Shown here one piece after another: positions 38,581 through 47,575 of a stretch of 64,000 bases of DNA. The position numbers were made by a program, and so were the translations under genes. The stretch's first letter is position 1. Every line of letters begins with the position of its first letter. The notes beneath the pieces are model-generated. The model made no database searches. It worked only from the letters and a program-made list of their open reading frames with translations, and was not told the origin of the DNA. This DNA is from Streptococcus suis YS56 (GTDB lineage: Bacteria; Bacillota; Bacilli; Lactobacillales; Streptococcaceae), in the NCBI RefSeq assembly GCF_000440115.1, contig NZ_ALMY01000022.1, positions 1 through 64,000 on the forward strand. Reading direction: 5' to 3'.

Positions 38581-38754
38581 ATTATTTTCAAGCTCGGGTT
38601 CAACTCGCCAAAGTTGAGTGCTTTAAAAAGCTACTCAACTTACGGCAATTCCCAGCAGAATTGCCTAGGCGACTTACTAGTTTCTCACATCATTATGGTC
38701 GAATGATGTGCGAAACGTCGATCATGTCCTCTGGACCGCTTCGCTCTATTGTTT

Positions 38755-39654
38755 TTAATACTCTTTCTCATTATAACCAAAATCGGCGAGGTCTAGTTTT
38801 TTGTCACGCCAGTTTTTCTTGACTTTGACCCAGGTTTCGAGGAAGACTTTGTCGCCCAACATCAATTCAATATCACGACGGGCCATGGAGCCGATTTTCT
38901 TGAGCATGGCTCCTTGCTTGCCGATGATGATGCCTTTCTGGCTATCACGCTCTACCATAATCGTCGCTCGGATATGGACCTTGTCGGTAAATTCATCGCG
39001 TTTCATAGATTCGATGACAACTGCCACAGAGTGCGGAATTTCCTCACGAGTCAGGTGTAGAACCTTCTCCCGAATCATCTCAGATACCAAGAAACGTTCT
39101 GGGTGGTCAGTGATTTGGTCCGCAGGGAAATATTGGAAACCTTCGTCCAGATTTTCCTTGAGAATTTCCATGAGGCGGTTTACATTGTTGCCTTGGGTAG
39201 CAGAAATAGGCACAATTTCCTTGAAGTCCATCTGTTGACGGAAATCATCAATCTGTTCCAAAAGCTGGTCTGGATGAACCTTGTCAATCTTGTTAACCAC
39301 TAAAATGACTGGAACCTTGGCTTGTTTGAGGCGTTCCATAATCATGTCGTCACCCTTGCCTCGTTTTTCATCGGCTGGCACCATAAAGAGGACCGTATCC
39401 ACTTCACGAAGGGTGCTATAGGCAGATTCCACCATAAAGTCACCCAAGGCCGTCTTAGGCTTGTGGATTCCTGGTGTGTCAATGAAGACAATCTGCTCTT
39501 CTTCTGTCGTATAAATCCCCATAATCTTGTTACGGGTTGTTTGAGCCTTGTCGCTCATGATGGCAATTTTTTGCCCCATTACATAGTTGAGAAAGGTTGA
39601 TTTCCCAACGTTTGGACGACCTAAAATCGCCACAAAACCTGACTTAAATGTCAT
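38755..39654 (-). CDS. era: GTPase Era
   Basis: The 299-residue GTPase assists 30S assembly by binding the 16S rRNA 3' end. G motifs are complete: GRPNVGKST (12-20), the switch DTPGIHKPK, and NKIDKV. The C-terminal KH domain has [22 protein letters not shown]. The start follows AAGGAGA at good spacing. It lies downstream of dgkA and ybeY in the usual order. Its transcript would run into the repeat and hairpin region on its 3' side. Confidence 0.98.
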   Translation of the reverse strand: MTFKSGFVAILGRPNVGKSTFLNYVMGQKIAIMSDKAQTTRNKIMGIYTTEEEQIVFIDTPGIHKPKTALGDFMVESAYSTLREVDTVLFMVPADEKRGKGDDMIMERLKQAKVPVILVVNKIDKVHPDQLLEQIDDFRQQMDFKEIVPISATQGNNVNRLMEILKENLDEGFQYFPADQITDHPERFLVSEMIREKVLHLTREEIPHSVAVVIESMKRDEFTDKVHIRATIMVERDSQKGIIIGKQGAMLKKIGSMARRDIELMLGDKVFLETWVKVKKNWRDKKLDLADFGYNEKEY

Positions 39655-39670
39655 GTATTCTCCTTATATT

Positions 39671-40072
39671 CTAAAAAATAAAGTCCCAAATTTTCGGCAC
39701 AAAGATAATCAATCCTGTCAGCAAGGCAAAGCCTGACACAAATAAGACTGCCCCTGCTGCCATATCTTTTGCATTCTTTGCCAACATAGAAAAATGATAG
39801 TCTGACGCCAAATCCACCACATTCTCAATAGCCGAATTCACAATTTCAAAAGCGATAACCAGACTAATACTGAGCAAGAGGAAGAGCCATTCTGTCACAG
39901 ATACTTGGAAAATAAGCCCCGCAAGCACAACAAGGACAGCTGAAGCAAGGTGCTTCTTCATATTGCGTTCTTCCTTGAATGCCGTCAACAAACCTGTTAC
40001 TGCAAATTCTAGACTAGCAATCAATTCTCGGTTTTTCCAGCGATTTTTTGAATTATTCTCTTGTAAGTCCAT
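39671..40072 (-). CDS. dgkA: Undecaprenol/diacylglycerol kinase, DgkA family
   Basis: The 133-residue membrane enzyme has three membrane segments (about 43-60, 62-82, 105-128). The DgkA signature [13 protein letters not shown] near residue 80 carries the catalytic Glu. In Gram-positive bacteria this enzyme phosphorylates undecaprenol. It overlaps the end of ybeY by 20 bases and precedes era by 16 bases, forming one operon. Confidence 0.94.
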   Translation of the reverse strand: MDLQENNSKNRWKNRELIASLEFAVTGLLTAFKEERNMKKHLASAVLVVLAGLIFQVSVTEWLFLLLSISLVIAFEIVNSAIENVVDLASDYHFSMLAKNAKDMAAGAVLFVSGFALLTGLIIFVPKIWDFIF

Positions 40073-40550
40073 AAGCCGTCAAAATTTCTTCTTGTAAACC
40101 AAACATTTCTGCTTCTTCTTCTGGCGTATAATGATCATAGCCATTGATATGTAGAAAACCGTGTACAGCTAAAAAGCCCATTTCGCGCTCGTAGCTATGA
40201 CCATAATCTTCAGCTTGCTCACGCGCCTTATCGATAGAAATATACAATTCACCAATATAGGCATCGAAATCTTCCATCATTTCAGCCAATTCCGGATTGT
40301 CCAGCAAGTCTTCCTCATCAAAAACAATCTCCGACTCTGGCTTATATTCTAGGCTGACAACGTCTGTGGGACGGTCAATTCCTCGGTACTCCAAGTTAAC
40401 CTCATGGACACGCTTATTGTCCACAAAGGTCACAGCCATTTCCTTATTTTGCTTGCCAATTTTTTCGGCAGCAAACTGGAGCAATTCTGTAATCTGCTCC
40501 TGCATTTGAGCAGAAACCTGCCCCGTTTCATCAATCATTTCTATATACAT
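40053..40550 (-). CDS. ybeY: Endoribonuclease YbeY
   Basis: The 165-residue metalloenzyme is needed for 16S rRNA maturation and 70S quality control. The zinc motif [11 protein letters not shown] (three His) lies near residue 130. A phoH gene often precedes ybeY, but here the upstream neighbour is the divergent RpiR regulator. The start may be this ATG or the one at 40538. Confidence 0.96.
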   Translation of the reverse strand: MYIEMIDETGQVSAQMQEQITELLQFAAEKIGKQNKEMAVTFVDNKRVHEVNLEYRGIDRPTDVVSLEYKPESEIVFDEEDLLDNPELAEMMEDFDAYIGELYISIDKAREQAEDYGHSYEREMGFLAVHGFLHINGYDHYTPEEEAEMFGLQEEILTAYGLTRE

Positions 40551-40649
40551 AATCTTACATTCCTTTTACGATTCCATTATATCATAAAACCTATCAATGA
40601 GGTTTTTTTAATGATATAATATCCTCAGAAGCTAACAGAGGTATGCAAC

Positions 40650-41462
40650 ATGTTACAAACTCCAAAACATATAACAGCCATCATTGAGTCTCATCTGGAC
40701 CAGATGACAAAATTAGAAAAACAAATTGCCAGTTATTTCACTCAGTTAGACCCTGCAAGCGCTGACCTTAGCCAAGAATATATCATCTCACAACTCCACA
40801 TTTCTCCATCTGCTCTGACCCGATTTGCTAAAAAATGTGGTTTTTCCGGTTATCGAGAATTTGTCTTTGCCTTTCAGAATAACCAAGAATACCTGGACCA
40901 TCATTTTGAAAAATTGCAGCGCAGCTTAACAAAAAAGGTCTTGGTAGACTATGAAGAAATTCTAACTGCTACCAATAAACTGGTAGATGAGGAAAAATTA
41001 GAAGAGATTGCCAAACTGATTGACAGCAGTAAGCGTGTCTATTTCTACGGAATTGGCAGTTCTGGTTTGGTTGCCATGGAAATCAAGTCTCGATTTACAA
41101 GACTTGGTGTGGTTTGTGATGCTATTACTGATAAAAACAATCTCATCTGGACAACCAATATTTTGGATACTTGCTGCCTGGTTATCGGCCTTTCTTTGTC
41201 TGGACAAACCGAGGAAGTCATGGAACACTTGCTCCTTGCGAGTCAAAAAGGAATACCAACTGCCCTCTTGACGACAAAATTTTTTCAACAAGCACCTTAT
41301 GACCAAATTATTCCTGTTGCCTCTGTACGACACCTTAATTATGGCAATCGTATTTCACCCCAAATTCCCCTGCTCATCATGCTAGATATTATCTACGCCT
41401 ATTTTTTGGCTATTGACAAGGAGAAAAAAGAGAATATTTTCAAGCAAACTATTAGAGAATAA
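40650..41462 (+). CDS. RpiR/MurR-family regulator (SIS domain)
   Basis: The 270-residue protein has an N-terminal RpiR helix-turn-helix (about 1-77; ISQLHISPSALTRFAKKCGFSGYREFVFAF) and a C-terminal SIS sugar-phosphate-binding domain (about 110-245; VYFYGIGSSGLVAMEIKSRFTRLG). Such regulators sense sugar phosphates; ManNAc-6-P or GlcNAc-6-P is plausible here because a sialic-acid cluster follows. A NanR-like role is inference. GAGG lies 9 bases before the ATG. Confidence 0.88.
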   Translation: MLQTPKHITAIIESHLDQMTKLEKQIASYFTQLDPASADLSQEYIISQLHISPSALTRFAKKCGFSGYREFVFAFQNNQEYLDHHFEKLQRSLTKKVLVDYEEILTATNKLVDEEKLEEIAKLIDSSKRVYFYGIGSSGLVAMEIKSRFTRLGVVCDAITDKNNLIWTTNILDTCCLVIGLSLSGQTEEVMEHLLLASQKGIPTALLTTKFFQQAPYDQIIPVASVRHLNYGNRISPQIPLLIMLDIIYAYFLAIDKEKKENIFKQTIRE

Positions 41463-41502
41463 TTCATCCATCTTTCTATTTCACAACACTCTTAATAAGA
41501 CA

Positions 41503-41546
41503 AAAAGCATTCAAAAATACCCGATAGGTACAGTTTGAATGCTTTT
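41503..41546. terminator. Convergent terminator after the RpiR gene and the PTS gene
   Basis: AAAAGCATTCAAA (41503-41515) and TTTGAATGCTTTT (41534-41546) form a perfect 13-bp stem usable from both sides. Confidence 0.85.
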
Positions 41547-41565
41547 AATTCGCTTAAATCTAACT

Positions 41566-43074
41566 CTATTCTTCAAGACCAAGAATTTGATTGATTTCTT
41601 GGCTATACAGAATAGCCTTACCTCCGAAAATAGCCTGTATTCCTCCTTTTACATCCAAAACAGCCGTTGCACCTATAGACTGAATAACTCCCTTATCCAC
41701 AAGACCACTATTTCTGAGCGATACTCTTAATCGAGTTGCACAGGCAGTCACATTCTCAATATTATCTGCTCCACCAAGAGCACCGATGATAGCAATTGCA
41801 TTATCACGAAGACTAGAACCGTTTGATAAAACTTTTTCAGAATGCGATGCTTGATCACTGCTTTCCATACCAGGAACTAGCACGTGAAATTTGGTTACTA
41901 AAAATTTGAAAACTAGATAATAAACTGCTGCCCAAAGCAAGCCAACAGGAATCACGTAAATCCAATTGGTTTTGTCATTTCCTTGGAAAACACCAAAAAT
42001 CAAGTAATCAATAAGCCCACCAGAAAATGAGTTCCCAATACGAATTTGCAGGAGATCCGCAACTAAGAATGATAGTCCATCTAAAAATGCGTGAACAACA
42101 TATAGCCATGGAGCAACAAACAAGAAAGAAAATTCGATTGGTTCAGTAATTCCTGTCAATAGAGAAGTTAATGCACTACTTGAATAAAAACTGCCAACCT
42201 TCTTACGATTTTCCTTAGGAATTGCGTGATACATAGCCAAACAAGATGCTGGTAGACCAAAAATCATCGTTGCAAATCGACCAGCAAAAAATCGAGTTCC
42301 ATAAGTAAATAAGCCTGTATGGTTCGCATCTGCTAATTGAGCAAAGAAAATATTTTGCGCACCTTGGATTGTCTCACCTGCTACCACTTCACTTCCACCT
42401 AATGAAGTATACCAAAACATTGGATAGATGGTATGGTGCAAGCCAAAGGCACCTGTCAAACGTAATCCAAAACCATATAAGAAGGTTCCAAAACTTCCCA
42501 TCTCTGCGATTGCCTTACCAAAATCAACTAACAAATTCTGAATCGGTGGCCAAATTATATAAAAAATGGAGCCAATCGCAATTGCTGCAAATGATGAAAT
42601 AATTGGAATAAAGCGAGAGCCTCCGAAGAAACCAAGAAAGGCTGGTAATTCAATTTTTCGGTATTTATTGTGTAAAGTTGCTACAGTGATACCAATCGCT
42701 AAAGCGCCCAAAACTCCAGTATCAATACTTGCTCCTTCCTCTGCAAAAAGAGTTAGAAAGCCACTAATTGTAGCGGTATAAATAAGGTATGCAACACCTG
42801 CGGATAGTCCGGCTGTCCCCTTATCTGCATCCGCTAATCCGACAGCAACACCAATAGCAAAAATGAGTGCTAGATTTGCAAATACAGCACTACCTGCCGT
42901 ACTCATGATAGTGAATACAGCTTGCAACCACGCTTGATCCAATACAGGAAATTGTGCTACAGCATTACTATTTGATAAGGCGCCTCCAATTCCCAGTAAG
43001 AGACCAGCAACAGGCAAAATTGAGATTGGCAACATAAAGGCCTGCCCTAGCTGAGAAAACTTCTTAAAATTCAT
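41566..43074 (-). CDS. PTS EIIBC component, glucose/GlcNAc-type family
   Basis: The 502-residue protein joins an EIIC membrane domain (about 1-380, with TGITEPIEFSFLFVAP) to an EIIB domain (about 420-502) whose phosphorylation Cys lies in NVTACATRLRVSL. No EIIA domain is attached, so a general EIIA must supply phosphate. In the pneumococcal nan region a similar PTS lies near nanE and may import an amino sugar. Substrate is inference; glucose, maltose or ManNAc-like sugars are possible. It is probably the last gene of the nan-region transcript or has a promoter in the broken nanE. Confidence 0.88.
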   Translation of the reverse strand: MNFKKFSQLGQAFMLPISILPVAGLLLGIGGALSNSNAVAQFPVLDQAWLQAVFTIMSTAGSAVFANLALIFAIGVAVGLADADKGTAGLSAGVAYLIYTATISGFLTLFAEEGASIDTGVLGALAIGITVATLHNKYRKIELPAFLGFFGGSRFIPIISSFAAIAIGSIFYIIWPPIQNLLVDFGKAIAEMGSFGTFLYGFGLRLTGAFGLHHTIYPMFWYTSLGGSEVVAGETIQGAQNIFFAQLADANHTGLFTYGTRFFAGRFATMIFGLPASCLAMYHAIPKENRKKVGSFYSSSALTSLLTGITEPIEFSFLFVAPWLYVVHAFLDGLSFLVADLLQIRIGNSFSGGLIDYLIFGVFQGNDKTNWIYVIPVGLLWAAVYYLVFKFLVTKFHVLVPGMESSDQASHSEKVLSNGSSLRDNAIAIIGALGGADNIENVTACATRLRVSLRNSGLVDKGVIQSIGATAVLDVKGGIQAIFGGKAILYSQEINQILGLEE

Positions 43075-43101
43075 ACTCCATTCCTTTCTATAACCTATTT
43101 A

Positions 43102-43473
43102 TTATTTATGTAAAGCACTAATAAACCGCTCTGCGATTTCCTTTGGACGCGTGATTGCACCACCTACAACGATTCCTGCCACACCTAAATCATGAATAAT
43201 TTTTACTTGGTCAGGATAGTGTATTTTCCCTTCCGCTATCACATCAATACCTGCTCGGAACAAGCAGTTAACCAATTCAATATCTGGTCCCTCCTCCTGC
43301 CTACTATAGGATGTATACCCCGTCCCAACAAAATCGATGCCTGCTTCATAAGCAGTTAATCCTTCCTTAATGGTTGAAATATCTGCCATAAAAAGTTGTT
43401 CGGGGTATTTTTCCTTGATTTGCTTAATGAAATCAACAACATCGAGTCCGTCATAACGCTCACGCTTCGTGCA
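43102..43473 (-). pseudogene. 3' remnant of a second nanE
   Basis: The segment corresponds to roughly the last half of NanE, starting at CTKRERYDG, and is preceded directly by two stop codons. Compared with the intact gene at 50835 it lacks three residues in [11 protein letters not shown] (here FVGTGYTS) and is only about 80% identical by eye. It keeps the acidic site [10 protein letters not shown], but with half the barrel missing it cannot work. It lies between the PTS gene and the esterase gene, in the same orientation as the intact copy. Confidence 0.85.
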
Positions 43474-43530
43474 TTATTAGTAGTATGTCACTATCATCAC
43501 AAGTTCATTTGTGGTTCACGGATATAGGTC

Positions 43531-43600
43531 ATTTATGTTAGTTTATTTTAGACAAATGTAGTCGTTTATCTAAGACTAACATAGATAGCTTTTCTATCTA
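43531..43600. promoter_or_regulatory. Inverted repeats between the nanE remnant and the esterase gene
   Basis: TATGTTAGT and ACTAACATA form a 9-bp inverted repeat across about 43535-43583. TAGATAG-CTTTT-CTATCTA follows as a compact hairpin and may terminate the esterase-side transcript. Confidence 0.5.
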
Positions 43601-43621
43601 GCTTAATGTTACAAATTGGGA

Positions 43622-44584
43622 TTACAAAAAACTTGTCCCAATTAAATAATCATAGACATAGTCATTGACCTTTACATGCATAGCATCATGTCCATAATCT
43701 GGTAAGATTTTCATTTGCTTCTCTACCTGCAAACGATTGTAAACCGCAAATTGAGTAGAGGGTGGACAAACACTGTCTTCCAAACCAGTCACCATAGCAA
43801 CAGGACATTTTATCATGCTAGCAAAATTTTTAATGTCGATATAGGATAGTGTATCCAACATTTTTGACTCAGTCTCATGAAATGGGTCTGAATATTTGAA
43901 ATAACGGAAAAGTTCATCGTAGGCCTCACTATTGTTGCCCAATTCCAATACCCGCTTAAAATCGGATAGGAAGGGATAAATAGAGACAGTCTTAGACAAA
44001 TTTGGATAGAGGGCTGCTGCAATCAAGGCTAGGGCTCCTCCCTGAGAAGCTCCATAACTCATCAAGCGATTGGCATCAACCTCTTCAAATCCTGACACAA
44101 GACGAATTAACTGGTAAACATCCAAGTAAACATCCTTATAAAAGAGATGATTTGGACCTTGGACCATCCCTCTAATCACCTGCCCCTTGACGGTTATTCC
44201 CTCAAAGCAACCCAAATCTTGAGAGCGACCTGCCTGCCCTCTGACATCCATTGCTACAACGCCAATCCCGACGGCTGTGTATTTCAGCAATTCTGACCAG
44301 TCTGGACCTTGACCTTGGTAACCATGGAAATAAAAGAGGACTGGTATTTTTTCTTCTTTTTTCGGAAAAATGACTTTAGAAAAAATCTTTGAGCCTCCTT
44401 GACCTATAAAGGTCAACTCGAAACAAGCAACCCCTTCTAGACCGACCTCTTTCTCCACTAATTCAAAATCTGGTAAGTCTGGTAAACTGGCAAGATGACC
44501 TTGCCAAAACTGATCAAAATCTGTTGGGACTTCCTGTCTGCCAAGATAAGACTCCATTTCCTGCAGAGACATTGTATCAATCAT
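43622..44584 (-). CDS. Acetyl xylan esterase family (AXE1) hydrolase
   Basis: The 320-residue alpha/beta hydrolase has the nucleophile elbow SYGASQGGALAL near residue 184, acid residues in VTGLEDSVCPPST and the His in PDYGHDAM, so the triad is complete. The fold matches cephalosporin-C deacetylase and acetyl xylan esterases. In the nan cluster its likely task is to remove O-acetyl groups from sialic acids, which is inference from context. GGAGG precedes the start, which lies 9 bases beyond the ROK kinase stop. Confidence 0.9.
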   Translation of the reverse strand: MIDTMSLQEMESYLGRQEVPTDFDQFWQGHLASLPDLPDFELVEKEVGLEGVACFELTFIGQGGSKIFSKVIFPKKEEKIPVLFYFHGYQGQGPDWSELLKYTAVGIGVVAMDVRGQAGRSQDLGCFEGITVKGQVIRGMVQGPNHLFYKDVYLDVYQLIRLVSGFEEVDANRLMSYGASQGGALALIAAALYPNLSKTVSIYPFLSDFKRVLELGNNSEAYDELFRYFKYSDPFHETESKMLDTLSYIDIKNFASMIKCPVAMVTGLEDSVCPPSTQFAVYNRLQVEKQMKILPDYGHDAMHVKVNDYVYDYLIGTSFL

Positions 44585-44592
44585 AGTTCCTC

Positions 44593-45483
44593 CTAACCCA
44601 GACCTTGCTTCTGCTGGAAATGATAAAAGGCACCCAGCATGCCAGCCGCATTCTCATGCTCTGCAAAGGCTAATTTGGTATGCTCAACCAAACTTGGTAA
44701 CAGATGGCGTTTTAAGGATTCCTGCAAAATTGGACCCAGGTATTCTTTCTGTGCCATAATGCCTCCACCTAAAATAACGATTTCGGGATTGGTAACATAA
44801 CAAATAGTGGCAATTCCTTTCCCCAAGTAATCTAACAACTGATGGATAGCAGCTTGACACTTGCGATTTCCAGCCTTAGCCTCTTCAAAAATTCGATAAC
44901 CATCCCATTCAGACACAGAATCACCATGCAAGTCTGCCACGTGTTGAATCAGGGCTGTGGTAGAAGCTATATCTTGGAAAGCCCCCTCAGCAAGAGGTAG
45001 GTAGCCGACCTCACAGGCCGAATTGCTAAATCCGTGGAAGATTTGACCGTCCACCAGCAAGCAACCACCAATACCTGTACCAATTGTCAAACAAAGACTA
45101 ATCTGGCAATCTTGACCAGCGCCTGAAATCCCTTCTGCCAGCCCTGCACAGTTAACATCATTTTCAATCTCACAAGGAATTCCGAAACTTGTTTCAATTT
45201 CAGACTTGAATTGGGTTCCAGCGTAGTTTGGAATCTGCGGTCCCGAATAGAAAATCTCTCCCTTTTCAGGATCGACCATCCCTGCTGAAGAAATGGCTAC
45301 ACCTGAAAGTGGAGATTGAGCATGAAAATCTGCTACTAGATTTTTGACTGTTGCAAGGATATGCGGACCGCCCTTGTGAGCTTCCGTATCCATCTTGTAA
45401 CTTTCTAGAATCTGACCTGCTGCATCTAGGCGGCCATATTTTATCTGGGTTCCGCCGATATCAATAGCAAGATAGGTTTTCAT
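44593..45483 (-). CDS. nanK: ROK-family sugar kinase, probable N-acetylmannosamine kinase
   Basis: The 296-residue kinase opens with the phosphate loop LAIDIGGTQIKYG and contains the acidic catalytic site EIENDVNCAGLAEG and the later motif TIGTGIGGCLLVDG. The zinc-binding motif of many ROK kinases is not fully evident: the segment FHGFSNSACEVGYLPL keeps a His and one Cys only. I start it at the ATG at 45483, 4 bases after GGAGGTG. It lies next to nanA, so ManNAc is the likely substrate; glucokinase activity cannot be excluded. Confidence 0.85.
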   Translation of the reverse strand: MKTYLAIDIGGTQIKYGRLDAAGQILESYKMDTEAHKGGPHILATVKNLVADFHAQSPLSGVAISSAGMVDPEKGEIFYSGPQIPNYAGTQFKSEIETSFGIPCEIENDVNCAGLAEGISGAGQDCQISLCLTIGTGIGGCLLVDGQIFHGFSNSACEVGYLPLAEGAFQDIASTTALIQHVADLHGDSVSEWDGYRIFEEAKAGNRKCQAAIHQLLDYLGKGIATICYVTNPEIVILGGGIMAQKEYLGPILQESLKRHLLPSLVEHTKLAFAEHENAAGMLGAFYHFQQKQGLG

Positions 45484-45492
45484 AGACACCTC

Positions 45493-46413
45493 CTAGGCAC
45501 CAAATCTTTCCTTGGCATCCCGAATCAACTGAGCTGCTTCTTGAGCAATGGAAAGGTCTGCTTCTGTTAAGGCAGTTAGAGGTTCCCGAACAGAGCCAAT
45601 GTCCAAGCCATCATTGATACGGATAACTTCCTTGATGACAGCATACATATGACCATGACCAGACACCAATTTACCAATGATAGTATTGATGGTTGCCTGT
45701 AATTGACGGGCTGTTTCCAAGTCCTTGTCAGCAATCAACTGATTAAGTCGTAGGAAGAGTTCTGGCATGGCACCATAGGTACCACCAATTCCTCCCTTCG
45801 CCCCCATGAGGCGACCGCCAAGAAATTGCTCATCTGGACCATTGAAGACCACATAATCTTCACCGCCTAAACTAACAAAGGTATCAATATCCTGAACCGG
45901 CATAGAAGAATTCTTCACTCCGACCACTCGTGGATTTTTCAACATTTCCTTATAGAGACTTGGTGTCAAGGACACACCTGCCAGTTGCGGAATATTGTAG
46001 ATGATGAAATCTGTATTTGGTGCAGCTGCACTAATGCCGTTCCAGTAAGCTGCGATGCTGTACTCAGGCAAACGGAAATAGATCGGTGGAATAGCTGCAA
46101 TGGCATCGACACCCAATTCTTCCGAATGGCGCGCTAGCTCCACACTGTCCTTCAAATTGTTGCAGGCCACATGGTTAATGATGGTCAATTTGCCCTTGGC
46201 AACCTCCATAACCGCTTCAAGAATTTGCTTGCGGTCTGCCACACTTTGGTAAATGCATTCGCCAGACGAACCATTGACATAAAGCCCTTGAACACCCTTG
46301 TCAATGAAATACTGAACCAGAGCTTTTACACGCTCTGAACTAATGTCACCAGCCTCATCATAACAGGCATAAAAGGCTGGAATAATTCCATGATATTTCG
46401 ATAAATCTTTCAT
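45493..46413 (-). CDS. nanA: N-acetylneuraminate lyase
   Basis: The 306-residue aldolase cleaves sialic acid into pyruvate and ManNAc. It has the family motif YVNGSSGECIYQSV, which binds pyruvate carboxylate, the Schiff-base Lys in VVGVKNSSMP (about 165), and the catalytic Tyr in FIIYNIPQLAG. The GGEDYVVFNGPDEQFL segment fits NanA rather than DHDPS. It follows the DUF624 gene by 1-2 bases. Lyase, kinase and epimerase together deliver GlcNAc-6-P. Confidence 0.94.
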   Translation of the reverse strand: MKDLSKYHGIIPAFYACYDEAGDISSERVKALVQYFIDKGVQGLYVNGSSGECIYQSVADRKQILEAVMEVAKGKLTIINHVACNNLKDSVELARHSEELGVDAIAAIPPIYFRLPEYSIAAYWNGISAAAPNTDFIIYNIPQLAGVSLTPSLYKEMLKNPRVVGVKNSSMPVQDIDTFVSLGGEDYVVFNGPDEQFLGGRLMGAKGGIGGTYGAMPELFLRLNQLIADKDLETARQLQATINTIIGKLVSGHGHMYAVIKEVIRINDGLDIGSVREPLTALTEADLSIAQEAAQLIRDAKERFGA

Positions 46414-46414
46414 T

Positions 46415-47074
46415 CTAATTCCTTTTTAACGATTGTAATCGTGACCCAAATTCTCTAATAAATAGAAAGGATAGGCCAGCATAGGCAAAAAATAGGAAAC
46501 TAACCAGACCAATCAAGAGAGTGAGGTCTGAATAGAAGAGGACAGCAACCAAGAAGAGGAAGACAAGACTGACCACAAAGGTCAGAGATAACATAGTCCC
46601 AAGGTAGAAAATCCCATGCAAAAACAAGTCTTTCATTTGAAGCTGAAAACGACTCGCTAGAGGATAAATATAAACCCAGAGCAACTGGCTAAAGAGCAAG
46701 ATGGCAATGCAGCTTGCACGGAAACTATCAAAGGCTAGACCAGCCTGCCCCCAGATTAGATAGAGGTCCAAAAGGCAACATGTCGTTAGCCCAATTTCTA
46801 CCAATGACAAGACTAGACCCTGTTTCCACTGGCGACGAAAATGCCCCCAGTAGGTCGACCAGACCTTGATTTTCCCCTCTTCATGCATGTCCCATAAACT
46901 AGCCTGAAGGGCAAGTTTGGCAATTCCCAAGGTAAAAAGAGGGAGACTTGCCAAAACAGTTAAGCTATTTAAGAGCATTAAATCGAAGATTTTCTCTACC
47001 AGTTGCCAAGCCGGATGATGGACATCAAATAGGGACTGAACCAGCGTTCTACCACCCTTTCCTTTCATCCTCAT
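46415..47074 (-). CDS. DUF624 (YesL-like) membrane protein
   Basis: The 219-residue protein has five or six membrane segments (about 28-52, 78-100, 105-125, 135-160, 175-205), and an early LPLFTLGIAKLAL segment typical of YesL/DUF624 proteins. These are often encoded with carbohydrate ABC importers; the role is unknown. The start follows AAGGGGG. It lies between the YhcH-type gene and nanA. Confidence 0.85.
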   Translation of the reverse strand: MRMKGKGGRTLVQSLFDVHHPAWQLVEKIFDLMLLNSLTVLASLPLFTLGIAKLALQASLWDMHEEGKIKVWSTYWGHFRRQWKQGLVLSLVEIGLTTCCLLDLYLIWGQAGLAFDSFRASCIAILLFSQLLWVYIYPLASRFQLQMKDLFLHGIFYLGTMLSLTFVVSLVFLFLVAVLFYSDLTLLIGLVSFLFFAYAGLSFLFIREFGSRLQSLKRN

Positions 47075-47101
47075 CTTCCCCCTTTCTATTTTATAAAGGA
47101 C

Positions 47102-47557
47102 TTAGTCATCTACTAAGACTTTAAACACACACTTGCGGACAGTCTTGGTACCACCTGCCCATTGGTTTGGCTGATGAACTTCCCCAGGTAGGAAAATAGC
47201 AAAGTAATTCCCATCTAGTAGACAATCCATCCGTTTTTCACTGGGAACAAAACCGATATCACCTGCCTGGTCAAATCCAGTATCCTCTCCAACCAGACGG
47301 CAACCATAGGAAATTTGTTCCTGACCACTGATGACAAAATGAATATCCGCATAAGAACGGTGGTATTCAAATTCCTCCTTAAACTCCTCAGAGAGGGTAT
47401 TTTCTTGGAGGAAATAATAAACATTCTGACCTGCAACTTCATACTTGCCTAGCTCCTGCTCTCGAAAATCTCCCTTTTCCAGAACAGCCAAGGCAAGATC
47501 CAAGTTAGGATGCAGGCCCTTATAGTGCCTAACATGTTCAATATGATCGTAAATCAT
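47102..47557 (-). CDS. YhcH/YjgK/YiaL-family protein, possible sialic acid mutarotase
   Basis: The 151-residue protein is a single cupin-like DUF386 domain. Conserved metal-binding-type residues are in EYHRSYADIHFVISGQEQI and FLPGEVHQPNQ. Related proteins in sialic acid operons (NanQ-like) speed up anomer interconversion, and the same role is plausible here. It is read between the second permease and the DUF624 gene. No second domain is present. Confidence 0.87.
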   Translation of the reverse strand: MIYDHIEHVRHYKGLHPNLDLALAVLEKGDFREQELGKYEVAGQNVYYFLQENTLSEEFKEEFEYHRSYADIHFVISGQEQISYGCRLVGEDTGFDQAGDIGFVPSEKRMDCLLDGNYFAIFLPGEVHQPNQWAGGTKTVRKCVFKVLVDD

Positions 47558-47575
47558 GCAACTTTCTCCATGAAC

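Noticed and set aside
39671-40072. Overlap of dgkA with ybeY as a sign of a wrong start
   Set aside because: The 20-base overlap is compatible with translational coupling, and the N-terminus fits the family length.
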